Shown: piece by piece, positions 35,076 through 43,804 of the stretch
Position numbering within the stretch: the stretch's first letter is position 1
How the letters are laid out: each line of letters begins with the position of its first letter
Assembly (NCBI GenBank): GCA_003148945.1
Contig: QGGY01000005.1
Coordinates: 213,141 to 277,140 of the forward strand
Direction of reading: 5' to 3'
DNA: 64,000 nt
Origin: Murimonas intestini
GTDB lineage: Bacteria > Bacillota > Clostridia > Lachnospirales > Lachnospiraceae
The notes under the pieces: generated by a model
Database searches by the model: none
Told to the model about the DNA's origin: nothing
The model's input: the letters and a program-made list of their open reading frames with translations, nothing else
Position numbers and translations under genes: made by a program

Positions 35076-36247
35076 CGAATTTTAGCACCTATTTCCTTAT
35101 AAAATGAAAGAAGTTCTTCGGATGAGGATTCTATATCATATCCATTCTTTTTCGCGTTTCTCCAGCCATCTTCTCTCTTGAAATTTCGAGGTACAGTATT
35201 AATTACATTAATCCAATTTTCAATGGATGAATTTAAACTAACGCTATAATAGTAATCCGATATTCTTGCTTCAGCAGGTACAGCATTGGATGCAATGACT
35301 GGAAGACCTGTTGCCTGAGCTTCAATTGCAACGATCCCCAATCCTTCATATACGGTAGGGAAAATAAAATAATCCATGCCCATCAAAAATCTAGGCACAT
35401 CATTCTGTTCCCCGAATAGCGTAACAGAGCTTTCCAAATGCTCAGCCTGAATCTTTGACTCTAATTTAGCCCGCATCGGTCCTTCCCCAACAATCCAAAG
35501 TTTTATCTTCTGATTTGACTGATGTAACTTTTTGAATAAGTCTAGCAAAAACAAAAGGTTCTTCGATTCAGCTAAACGTCCTACTGTACCATAAACAATA
35601 CACGAAGGCGAAACCTGTTGCTGACTTCTAATCGAGTCTCTTATACTCACATCAAATCGATATGGGATAGTATCTATAGCATTTTTAATTACTCTAAATT
35701 TTATATTTTGAATTCCTCGCTTACCAAATAATGCCTCGCCGGCATTCATTGAGCATGCAAACAGATAGTCATTATTTTTGCATATAATAGTTTGGCAGTG
35801 ATGAGTGTATAAATTTTTAATTAATTTTTTGATTCTTGATTTGAAAGTCTCCTTGGCCTGTCTCGGTGTAGCACTGTGAGAATGTGCAATCCTTATACTG
35901 CTACACTTCATGTACTTAGCAAGATAGGTCTGCAGAAGAACATTCGACGTGTTAATATGAACAACATCATACTCATTTTCTTGAAGATAGCCATTGACAC
36001 CTTCAACCATTTTTTTATAATTGCTTATTTTGTTCCCACCAACATTCAGCGCATGAAGTGCTATTAATTTTGATTCAGAAAAAATAGGATCTGCTTCATA
36101 TTTTTCAAATGTATTATTACAGCACATAAGGAAGTCAAATGTGATGTAGTCTCTATTAATATTTTTATAGTATTGCAGTAGGAAGCTTTCTACTCCTCCA
36201 AAAGTCTCCATCCCGTGCAATATATGAAGCACTCTTATTTTTCTCAT
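35072..36247 (-). CDS. Family 4 glycosyltransferase (right module)
   Basis: 391 residues, GT-B fold: RVLHILHGMETFGGVESFLLQYYKNI at the N-terminus, IRIAHSHSATPRQ, YGTVGRLAESKNLLFLLDLF, LWIVGEGPMRAKLE, VTLFGEQNDVPRFLMGMDYFIFPTVYEGLGIVAIEAQATGLP (E-x7-E). The sequence resembles capsular GT4 enzymes such as EpsF. It lies between the AraD-like remnant and wzy. Confidence 0.87.
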   Translation of the reverse strand: MRKIRVLHILHGMETFGGVESFLLQYYKNINRDYITFDFLMCCNNTFEKYEADPIFSESKLIALHALNVGGNKISNYKKMVEGVNGYLQENEYDVVHINTSNVLLQTYLAKYMKCSSIRIAHSHSATPRQAKETFKSRIKKLIKNLYTHHCQTIICKNNDYLFACSMNAGEALFGKRGIQNIKFRVIKNAIDTIPYRFDVSIRDSIRSQQQVSPSCIVYGTVGRLAESKNLLFLLDLFKKLHQSNQKIKLWIVGEGPMRAKLESKIQAEHLESSVTLFGEQNDVPRFLMGMDYFIFPTVYEGLGIVAIEAQATGLPVIASNAVPAEARISDYYYSVSLNSSIENWINVINTVPRNFKREDGWRNAKKNGYDIESSSEELLSFYKEIGAKIR

Positions 36248-36253
36248 TATTTT

Positions 36254-36684
36254 TTACTTTCCTCGTCCGTAGTAAGCATTCTTTCCATGCTTACGATTGT
36301 AATGTTTGTCAAGTACATACTGAGCCATGCGATTGTTTGGATTAAATGCCAAAGTTTTAAGATCCATCTCAGCGACTTTTTCCAGCACGACTGCATTATA
36401 GACAGCATTCGCTCCATTCTTTCCCCAAGCAAACGTTCCATGATTCTTTACCACAATTCCAGGAATCGACATTGGATTATATCCACACTTCTGGACTTCT
36501 TCGATGATGATCTTGCCAATATTTACTTCATATGTTTCTTCGACTTCCTCTTTAAAGAACTCTCTAAAGAGGAATGCCTCCGTAGAAATAATCTGCATAA
36601 GTTGTTCCAAGCGTAGATAACTACGCCTTTAGCAACTAAGTCCAAGTTTGCTTCACAAACTCTTTTCTTTAGTTCTTCTAACGT
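36254..36684 (-). pseudogene. Class II aldolase (AraD-like) with internal deletion and lost start codon
   Basis: The N-terminal 30 codons read LEELKKRVCEANLDLVAKGVVIYAWNN and begin ACG-TTA-GAA right after the upstream stop, where ATG would be expected. The frame then jumps to MQIISTEAFLFREFFKEEVEETYEVNIGK...NHGTFAWG...LDKHYNRKHGKNAYYGRGK, the C-terminal half of L-ribulose-5-phosphate 4-epimerase/aldolases. About 85 residues, including the zinc-binding His pair, are missing and the two parts are out of frame. It cannot be active. Confidence 0.8.
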
Positions 36685-37502
36685 TTATTCTGTAACTTCT
36701 GCTTCATGGAGAATTTGAAGAGTATGTCTTACCCCGTCTGCTACGGAGTATCCTCCAGTCCAGCCTAAACTTTCCAATTTTGTTGTATCAAGTACCTGCT
36801 TTGCGATTGGCGATCTATTAGCTAAATCAACTGCATCTGGATCAGTGAAAACTACTTTCTGTCCTTCTGCTTCCGCAATAACTTGTGCGAGACCAGCGAT
36901 TGTGATTCGAACATTCGGATTAGCGATATTATAAGACTCACCCGCCTGACCATTCAAAATTACAATCAGAATCCCTGACACTGCATCCGCTATATAATTG
37001 TAGCTTCTCATCTGAACTCCAGCACTTTTAAGTTCTATGTCTTGATGGCTCATCGCATTATGGATAAACTGTACCTGTGCTCTATTATCTGTTGCAGTTA
37101 TCATTGGTCCATAGGTATGGCAAAGTCGAACAGAGACCGTCTCTAAGCCATATTGTGATGTATAGCTAGCACATGTGCATTCCTTGTTGCATGAATAATA
37201 AAATCAACATCGAAATCAAACTGAATTGGAGCATTCAAATTATATTGAATAGTTTCTACTCCATCCTTGAAATCAGCAAATATGGAATTGATCTTTTCTG
37301 GGTTTCTTCCTGCTAGAATGATTGTCATGCTATATTTGGCTTGATAATTTAATCTAACCAATGTGTCTGTAATATATGAACCTACCGTGCCTGTGACTCC
37401 TGTAATAAGAATTGTCATATTTTTAAGTTTTTTCAGTCCAACTACATGGCTTACAGTTACGTCTAAGTCATTAATATATGTATTGCTTTTATGTAGATTC
37501 AT
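36685..37502 (-). pseudogene. NAD-dependent epimerase/dehydratase with central deletion
   Basis: Two pieces of an extended short-chain dehydrogenase. The N-terminal piece has MTILITGVTGTVGSYITDTLVRL and IIHATRNAH. The C-terminal piece has CASYTSQYGLETVSVRLCHTYGPM, RSYNYIADAVSGIL and GESYNIANPNVRITI. They are joined near 37175 in different frames. The central region with the catalytic Ser/Tyr-x3-Lys is absent. It lies between the cytidylyltransferase and the AraD remnant, so a polyol or sugar-phosphate branch of the right module is broken. Confidence 0.82.
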
Positions 37503-37503
37503 A

Positions 37504-38220
37504 TTACTTCAACCAATCGGATCTCTTAGCCACAAGTAATGCTTTGAAAATATCAATATCCTCTACCGTAGTAAGCTTGATATTCTTTTCTGAGCCAGCA
37601 GAGAAATAGACAGGTTCTCCCATCTCAATCTTTAATGTACAAGAAGCGACAGAATTTGTAATTCCAGCTTCAAGGGCGCGCTTGTGAAGATCACAAATAT
37701 CTCCTAAAAAGAAAGCTTGTGGTGTCTGCGTTCTCTTAAGATTATCCCTGGGATAGCTACCAATGGAAACCTCTCCATCTTCTGTCTGCATCATTGCCTC
37801 TGCGCAAGGAATGACAGTAATTGCGCAACCATGTTTCTTGGTTGTAACAATACAGTCAGATATAATATCAGCAGATATCATTGGACGAATCGCGTCATGT
37901 ATAAGAACAATATCCTTATCATCATAACCAACATCTCTTAATCCGTATACTCCATTTCGAATAGAATCCTGTCCGTTCTTACCACCAGAAAATACATTCT
38001 TAAGTTTTGTGATATTGAACTGGTTTGCATATGCCCAAAGGACTGACTCCCAATCTTCGATACAAACCACTGCGATCTCATCAATTTCCGGATGATTCTG
38101 AAATGCCTCTAATGTATACACAATTACAGGTCTTTCATTAACAGTTAAAAACTGCTTTGGAATATTCTGATGCATACGAGCACCAGAACCGCCTGCAATT
38201 AGTAATGCGATATTTGCCAT
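37504..38220 (-). CDS. IspD/TarI-family cytidylyltransferase
   Basis: 238 residues with the nucleotidyltransferase motif LLIAGGSGARMHQNIPKQFL (residues 6-25), the substrate region VLIHDAIRPMIS (about 105) and RTQTPQAFFLGDI (about 163). The family includes IspD (MEP pathway) and TarI/Bcs1-type enzymes that make CDP-ribitol or similar CDP-polyols. Context (TagF-like enzyme upstream, sugar epimerase and aldolase remnants downstream) favours a CDP-polyol for the polysaccharide over isoprenoid synthesis. Confidence 0.85.
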   Translation of the reverse strand: MANIALLIAGGSGARMHQNIPKQFLTVNERPVIVYTLEAFQNHPEIDEIAVVCIEDWESVLWAYANQFNITKLKNVFSGGKNGQDSIRNGVYGLRDVGYDDKDIVLIHDAIRPMISADIISDCIVTTKKHGCAITVIPCAEAMMQTEDGEVSIGSYPRDNLKRTQTPQAFFLGDICDLHKRALEAGITNSVASCTLKIEMGEPVYFSAGSEKNIKLTTVEDIDIFKALLVAKRSDWLK

Positions 38221-38223
38221 TGC

Positions 38224-39405
38224 TTACCTCCTCAAAATTCTTGTCTTTACAGTTTCAGTAGCATTTCCGTTCTCATAAGATCCCATCATCATTAAGTACT
38301 CATCTACTACCGCATTGTATTGAGTCGATTCAAAACTTTCTATTTTTTCTTTCCATTCACTGTTTTCATAAACCATAATCCCTGCCCACTTTTCAATTGG
38401 AATATAAAATCCTCTATCTTTATTCATGTATGTCTTTAAATCCGGAACAAATAGAAAGCACGGCTTATGCATTATTGCAAAGTCCCAAAGGCAAGAAGAG
38501 TAATCAGTAATAAGAATATCTGCCACCAGAAGTATCTCTTGCATATCCGGATACTTTGTCCAATCATAATCCGCAGTATCAATATCTACCTGTTGTGAAT
38601 ACTGATGTCCTCTCTTTGCAAATACCCAATCGCCTCCAAATCTTTTCTTCAACGTATCTTTGACAAGATAAACATCGATTACTTCAACACTTTTACTCAA
38701 TGCTACCGCATGGCCTTCATCCCCCTTGAACGTTGGCGCATAAAGTATAATCTTTTCATTTGCTCCTACACCCAAGTTCTTTCGTATCCGTTCTTTTTGC
38801 TCAGATGTCGCCTTAAAAAACAAATCTGTCCTTGGATAACCGGAATCAAGAATTTCACCACGATAAGCCATTGCTTGGCGGGTATACATTTCAGACTGAA
38901 GTTTCGAGGAAGAAATCCAAAGCTTAATGTCTTTAGACGCAAGAGTTATTCCTTTATTCGAAGCTTTACTCTTTCCTTCCTGTAGAAAACCATTTCTTTT
39001 CTGTAATCCTCCACCATGACCAGTTTCTATAAGGAATTGTTTTTTTCTAATTGGTGCATAAGAAAAGCCACCGCAGTTATAAACAACGATTCCCGAAGTA
39101 AGAAGGTATTTAAAGAACTCAACATGGTCTTTTTTACATATCACTTTCGTATTAGGTTTTTGTGCTATAAACCCATAATCTTCCGGATTATTAAAACACC
39201 ATATGAATTCATATCCAGCAAAACGTTCATCATCAAGCATTGACTCATAAATGTATTTCGGATTACACAAATACCCTTTACCCATATTTGCCATGAACAA
39301 TATACGTTTTTCTTTCATAGGAGCAAGCCAATACGCTTTTAATCCAAAGCGCATGATATGTTTCACTATATACTTAAGCTCCTCTCTAAGCGCATATAAT
39401 TCCAT
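38224..39405 (-). CDS. CDP-glycerol/polyol glycerophosphotransferase (TagB/TagF-like)
   Basis: 393 residues. Family hallmarks: FEFIWCFNNPED-like YEFIWCFNNPEDYG (about 50), KKQFLIETGHGGGLQKRNG with the catalytic His (about 130), ILDSGYPRTDLFF (about 187), IILYAPTFKGDEG (about 220) and ILITDYSSCLWDFAIMHKPCFLFVPD with Ser/Asp motifs (about 310). It transfers polyol phosphate from a CDP-polyol onto the repeat unit. Start overlaps the rhamnosyltransferase stop (TAATG). Confidence 0.88.
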   Translation of the reverse strand: MELYALREELKYIVKHIMRFGLKAYWLAPMKEKRILFMANMGKGYLCNPKYIYESMLDDERFAGYEFIWCFNNPEDYGFIAQKPNTKVICKKDHVEFFKYLLTSGIVVYNCGGFSYAPIRKKQFLIETGHGGGLQKRNGFLQEGKSKASNKGITLASKDIKLWISSSKLQSEMYTRQAMAYRGEILDSGYPRTDLFFKATSEQKERIRKNLGVGANEKIILYAPTFKGDEGHAVALSKSVEVIDVYLVKDTLKKRFGGDWVFAKRGHQYSQQVDIDTADYDWTKYPDMQEILLVADILITDYSSCLWDFAIMHKPCFLFVPDLKTYMNKDRGFYIPIEKWAGIMVYENSEWKEKIESFESTQYNAVVDEYLMMMGSYENGNATETVKTRILRR

Positions 39406-40634
39406 TACTTAACTTCTCCCAACCAAGTGTCTTTATATCTATCACAGATATAAGGCCAGCTATATGTTTCCTTAATACGCTGCGTACTCTTCACTCCTAA
39501 TTTAGCAAGCTGCTCCTCATCTATCTGATCCGCTTTCTCAATCAGTTCCGTCAGACATCCCTCTTTCTTTGTCCAGTACAACGCACTATCCTCTGCAACC
39601 TCTCGGTTGAAACCAACGTCAAGAAGCAGATTCAAATCAGTACTACCAAGAGCCTCCAGCAGCGAAGGATTCGTTCCACCAACCTCGTGACCATGGAAAT
39701 ACCCGTATGCATTTTCTCTTATCTTCATGAGAAGTTCCTGGTCATAAACCGTTCCTACGAACTTTATTCTCTTATCTTTTCTATACCCCAGCTTCTGCTC
39801 CAACTCATTCAAGAATTCATCGTTCACATTTGTGATGATAGCAAAGTTCTTCTTTGTGTTGCTCTTCATGAACTCACGGATCATCGTCTCGTAATTGTTT
39901 TCAGGAACAAAACGACCGACTACTAGGTAATACGCTTTTCTTGCTAATCCTTTTTCTGCATACCACCGAAGCAGCTTCTCATCGTCATCTGTAAGTAGAC
40001 TCTTTCTGGTTTCAGCACCATAGGCAATAAATGTGGTCTTCGGATTTCTGCCACCGATGCCTTTGCCGTCATACTGTTCATGGATATACTTCTCAATGTT
40101 CAAGCTGTCGCAGATATCAAGGTCAGAATACTTGACCATCATCTGCTCGGAGACTTTCCAATACTTCCGCACCGGCTTGCTCCATTTGGCTCGCATCCAC
40201 TCATGGCCATCCGGGTTCAGATAAATCATTCCTCCCAGCTTGTGGATTTCTTTGTAATATTTTTTGGTGAATGGTCCAATTCGACAAGCCATGATATAAA
40301 CGATGGGATGTTGAATTCCGTTTGCCTTTATATATTTCACACACTCGGACAACGCCTTGCAATCATAGTAGATAGCCTGTGCTGGTCCCAGCTTCTCCAG
40401 CACATGGATCTTGAAGCAATCAGCGTTGTGGTAGATAAAATGCTTCTTATCGATAATTTGAGCATCTACCTTCGTTTCATCCATGCAGCCCTGACCGTTT
40501 GCCTTAACTGCAACATGGTAACGGATAACTTCGTCGTTCTGATGGTATTCTGTTAACTTGTCTATAAATGTTTCATATCCGCCGTAAGCACCAAGACTTT
40601 TGGCACCTATCAGAAACACATGTTGCAGTTCCAT
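39405..40634 (-). CDS. Cps2T-like DUF1972 rhamnosyltransferase
   Basis: 409-residue GT4-type enzyme with an N-terminal DUF1972 domain: HVFLIGAKSLGAYGGYETFIDKLTEYH (about residues 5-31), MACRIGPFTKKYYKEIHKLGG and NPDGHEWMRAKWSKPVRKYWK. The C-terminal half has YYLVVGRFVPENNYETMIREF and GYFHGHEVGGTNPSLLEALGS. Streptococcal Cps2T adds rhamnose directly to the lipid-linked first sugar. RBS AAGGGAGAT lies before ATG 40634. It is the first intact gene of the right module, so after inversion it would be the first intact glycosyltransferase behind cpsE. No rhamnose-synthesis genes are in the window. Confidence 0.87.
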   Translation of the reverse strand: MELQHVFLIGAKSLGAYGGYETFIDKLTEYHQNDEVIRYHVAVKANGQGCMDETKVDAQIIDKKHFIYHNADCFKIHVLEKLGPAQAIYYDCKALSECVKYIKANGIQHPIVYIMACRIGPFTKKYYKEIHKLGGMIYLNPDGHEWMRAKWSKPVRKYWKVSEQMMVKYSDLDICDSLNIEKYIHEQYDGKGIGGRNPKTTFIAYGAETRKSLLTDDDEKLLRWYAEKGLARKAYYLVVGRFVPENNYETMIREFMKSNTKKNFAIITNVNDEFLNELEQKLGYRKDKRIKFVGTVYDQELLMKIRENAYGYFHGHEVGGTNPSLLEALGSTDLNLLLDVGFNREVAEDSALYWTKKEGCLTELIEKADQIDEEQLAKLGVKSTQRIKETYSWPYICDRYKDTWLGEVK

Positions 40635-40734
40635 CTGTTATTAATCTCCCTTTTACTAACCGGCCTTGTGACCGTGTATTTATCTAACCACTCTACATTC
40701 TCCTAATCTCTCCCCGTTCTCTCCGACTCCTAAC

Positions 40735-42070
40735 AATGAACTTAATCATCCCTACGAACCGGGCCGCATTAATAAAGATGTAATACAGCGCATTGTGATG
40801 AGATAGGTAAGAAGTGCAATAAAGAAGCTTTTGTGGTTGTTTTCTATCTGTTTTGTGGCTATAGTTTCTATGTCCTGCGTTCTTTCTCCACCGTCTTTGT
40901 TTCCTTCATTACTCACGCACTCGCACTAAATCAAAAGTACGAAATATCCCAAGTAAGCGATCAGCTCTATCCAAATCCAGAAAAGACAACCAAATACACA
41001 GGTAACACCCAACATATAGATCGCCGGATACCATGCATCCAACCGATAGTACCAAACCACCAGTCTTAGCCTGTATCTTTATACTTATCTTCTCCACACT
41101 CGCCATTCTCGCTTTCCTCACAGTCGCACTCCATTAGCCCTTTCATACTCTCCATCTCGCTGCGCTGCCACCGTATCCATTGGTTCCATAAGTCCCTTAT
41201 GTCCTACGCACCTGTGTATAACAGACGGCAAGCTCTGAGTACCGTATATGCCCGTCCAACCGGTAACCGCCGACCCACTTCACGTCTTGGACACGAAACA
41301 TTCCAAACGCTTCGCTGATGATGAGGTTGTAGTTGTCAAAGAGTGGCCGAAGGAAGTGAAACGACTGCTGGCATTCAATAGCCTGCATTGCTTCTAAAAG
41401 AGGTCTTAGTTTGGCTCCCTGGGAGCCCGTGTTTTTTTGCCTGTGTCCGCATGGCCTGTGTCTGCCTTTACCTCCATACGACCGCCAACGGCAATAGTGG
41501 ATTGTGTGAGCTAGGATGTAAGATTACGGATGAAATCCTGCGAAAGCGTACAGTCTGCATCAATGTAGAGGATGTATTCCTCTCCACAGCCTGTGAGTGT
41601 TGCGGTTGATTTGCAGGCTGTGGCAGCCTCAATACCATGGTTCAATGCTCGGCTCTTGCCGCCATTGGGTTGTGTGATAAGCTGAACTCTGCCATGTCTA
41701 AATGTCTCCATGACCTTCTCAGCAGTTTTATCCGTTGAGCCGTCATCCACAACGATGACCTTTACACATCATTCCCACATTCCTCACAACTCTCTAACAC
41801 CGACTGCACGGTTTTGCAGATGGTCTTTTCTTCATTACGGGCTGGTATGATTACGGTGATGTTGCCAAGGTGGTCTGTTTGGTGGTGGATTGTGTGGCTT
41901 CCGGGTCACCCCTTTCACAGCAATCGAAACCAGAAATACCAGTTCCATAATACTTCGATATCCAAAGAGCAGTGCCAGTAGTATTGTGGTTAGGAGTATG
42001 GCTATGCTTGCCACTTCTATTACGCTCTCATAAGCATTGGAACATTTGGTTCCCCTTGGTTGATGTGTTT
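40735..42070 (-). pseudogene. Decayed processive family 2 glycosyltransferase (membrane GT2)
   Basis: Read on the minus strand, pieces in different frames give VTRKPHNP-NITVIIPARNEEKTICKTVQSVLES, VIVVDDGSTDKTAEKVMETF, LITQPNGGKSRALNHGIE, YILYIDADCTLSQDF, IAVGGRMEVKAD, MQAIECQQSFHFLRPLFD, ISEAFGMFRVQDVKWVGGYR and, near the end, WYPAIYMLG and IELIAYLGYF. This is the order of a membrane GT2 (PgaC/NodC type) with DxD and a C-terminal membrane region. Multiple stops and frameshifts make it inactive. It lies between the right inversion site and the rhamnosyltransferase. Confidence 0.85.
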
Positions 42071-42110
42071 TCGGCGATTGTCAAGTGGAATCGGTTATTT
42101 CAATTAACTT

Positions 42111-42138
42111 CTCCAAATAATTGTTATTATTTGGACCT
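42111..42138 (-). repeat. Right inversion/crossover site (inverted copy of 14936-14963)
   Basis: Plus-strand core: TCCAAATAA (42112-42120 region), spacer TTGTTA (42121-42126), TTATTTGGA (42127-42135). The arms are perfect inverted 9-mers. The spacer is the reverse complement of the left site's TAACAA, so the two sites are oppositely oriented. It lies 190 bp from the 3' end of the XerC/D-like gene. The following 42139-42329 shows no gene. Confidence 0.72.
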
Positions 42139-42329
42139 CATCCCCTTTCATCCTCAATCCCTAAAACAAAAAGCGCCGCCCCGACCTCAATCAAGAGGCT
42201 CTAAGGCAGCACTTCAAACCAACAACATATTCATCTACAAATATAAAATCCTATACCTATTAATGATTCGCCCCCATCCACCAGCAAAGACAAAACATAA
42301 TAAAAAAATCCCCCAAACCTCTTATTTTC

Positions 42330-43268
42330 TTAATGAAATAATTCATTTCGTGCGTTATACTGTAGTAGTACTTGTTTCTTTTTTGTTATGGAAACTTCTG
42401 TATATATTTGTGTGGTCACGATGCTTTTGTGTCCCAGCAGTTCCTGGACATCCCGGATGGATGCCCCGTTATTCAGAAGTTGGGTTGCGAAGCTGTGGCG
42501 CAGATAATGAGGAGTGGATTTGGGGTTGATCTGTGATTTATCGCGGTATTTTGTGAAAATGTTTTCTATTCCATAGATGGACAGCCGTCCGCCGAAACGG
42601 TTGACGAATAGGGCAGCAGTGGATGGCTGAAAATACTTTCTTATAAGAAGCCAGTTGTCCAGTTTCTTTTGAACTTCGGGAGCGGAGATGTATAGAAGCC
42701 TCTCTTTGCTGCCTTTGCCGTGAATCAAAAGGGTGTGCTCCAGAGAATCGTAGTGTTCCAGGTCAAGGGTGCTTATTTCTCCTATGCGCAGACCGAGGCA
42801 GAAGAGCAGCTCGATGATAGCATTGTCACGGATGCAGATGTTTTTGTGAAAATCTTTTTCACAGTGCAGATATTCAGCGTCCACAGCAGTAATCAGTGTT
42901 TTGACTTCGACTGTGGACAGGGTTCTTGGAATAGATTTGGGAAGCTGGAACTTTCGGGATGTGAAGCGGAAGAAACGTTCGCCTGAAATGCCTTCCTGAT
43001 TTAAAAATTTGAAAAACTGCGTCAGTGCAACATATTTCCTCTGGATGGATCGTGGGTTAAGGCACTTTACACTTTGGAGATATTCGAAGTACTTGAGCAG
43101 TGTTGCCTGGGTAACTTCCCGGACATTGTATTCAAAATACCAGCGTTCCATACAGTTTAAATCACTGTGATATGCTTTCAGTGTCCTTTTTGATAAATTG
43201 CGCTCCACGCAGAGCAGTGTAATGAAGGAGTTTATGTGTTCTTTCATTTCACAGGATGAATAATTCAT
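42330..43268 (-). CDS. XerC/XerD-like tyrosine recombinase
   Basis: 312 residues from ATG 43268, preceded by AAAGGTGG; a longer frame upstream is hydrophobic and has no ribosome site. The N-terminal core-binding domain ([26 protein letters not shown], about 12-37) is XerC/D-like, without an arm domain. Catalytic residues: Arg in LGLRIGEIS, Lys in [20 protein letters not shown] (His-x-x-Arg), [16 protein letters not shown] (His and Tyr). It is unlikely to be the housekeeping Xer because of its place at the capsule locus edge beside a dif-like site. It is the prime candidate to act on the 14936/42111 sites. Confidence 0.9.
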   Translation of the reverse strand: MNYSSCEMKEHINSFITLLCVERNLSKRTLKAYHSDLNCMERWYFEYNVREVTQATLLKYFEYLQSVKCLNPRSIQRKYVALTQFFKFLNQEGISGERFFRFTSRKFQLPKSIPRTLSTVEVKTLITAVDAEYLHCEKDFHKNICIRDNAIIELLFCLGLRIGEISTLDLEHYDSLEHTLLIHGKGSKERLLYISAPEVQKKLDNWLLIRKYFQPSTAALFVNRFGGRLSIYGIENIFTKYRDKSQINPKSTPHYLRHSFATQLLNNGASIRDVQELLGHKSIVTTQIYTEVSITKKKQVLLQYNARNELFH

Positions 43269-43357
43269 GTTGACCACCTTTCTGCACATATATAGTGCAA
43301 GAGATTTCTTTAGTAAACAGCTTATAATATAATAATGCAAATCAGGCAGTTGCAGCA

Positions 43358-43408
43358 TAAGGAATAGTGCGATATAAGGAATAGTGCAACATAAAAAATA
43401 ATGCAACA
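43358..43408 (+). repeat. Three 17-bp tandem repeats upstream of the recombinase gene
   Basis: TAAGGAATAGTGCGATA, TAAGGAATAGTGCAACA and TAAAAAATAATGCAACA follow head to tail, 90-140 bp upstream of the recombinase start. They could be regulator-binding iterons. Between them and the gene a weak promoter TTTACT-17-TATATA reads toward the recombinase. The remaining spacer to 43804 contains a CATGATGTCATG...CATGACGTG hairpin (about 43538-43562) and no gene. Confidence 0.55.
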
Positions 43409-43804
43409 TAAAAAAACTATAAGATGTAATCCAGCCATACGATGATATACAGTATGAAACCTTATATTATGAGATTCTTCAGTAAAATAAGTAAGGAATC
43501 CCCAACTCTGCAGATGCAGGGATGAATCGCCAAAACAAGCATGATGTCATGTTTTGCATGACGTGTGCCCCGCGGCAAGATTGTCTTGGTGTTCTTGAAT
43601 AGAATTATTATAAAATAGAGCTTCAAAAAGATCTGGGTCTTATAAGATCCGAGTCTCAAAGCAGGTAAAAAAGAGAGACAGAAATGAAACAAAAGAATAG
43701 CTGAAATAAAGCAGAGGTAAAGTAAAATAAAAGAGAAGCAGAAGAGTATATGAATAATTGTCTAAGAGAAGTAGAGAAAATAAAAGGAAAGGGAAAGTGA
43801 GTTT

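Noticed and set aside
43269..43409. N-terminal extension of the XerC/D-like protein
   Set aside because: The added residues are Cys/Leu/Tyr-rich, unlike the family, and the ribosome site AAAGGTGG points to ATG 43268.
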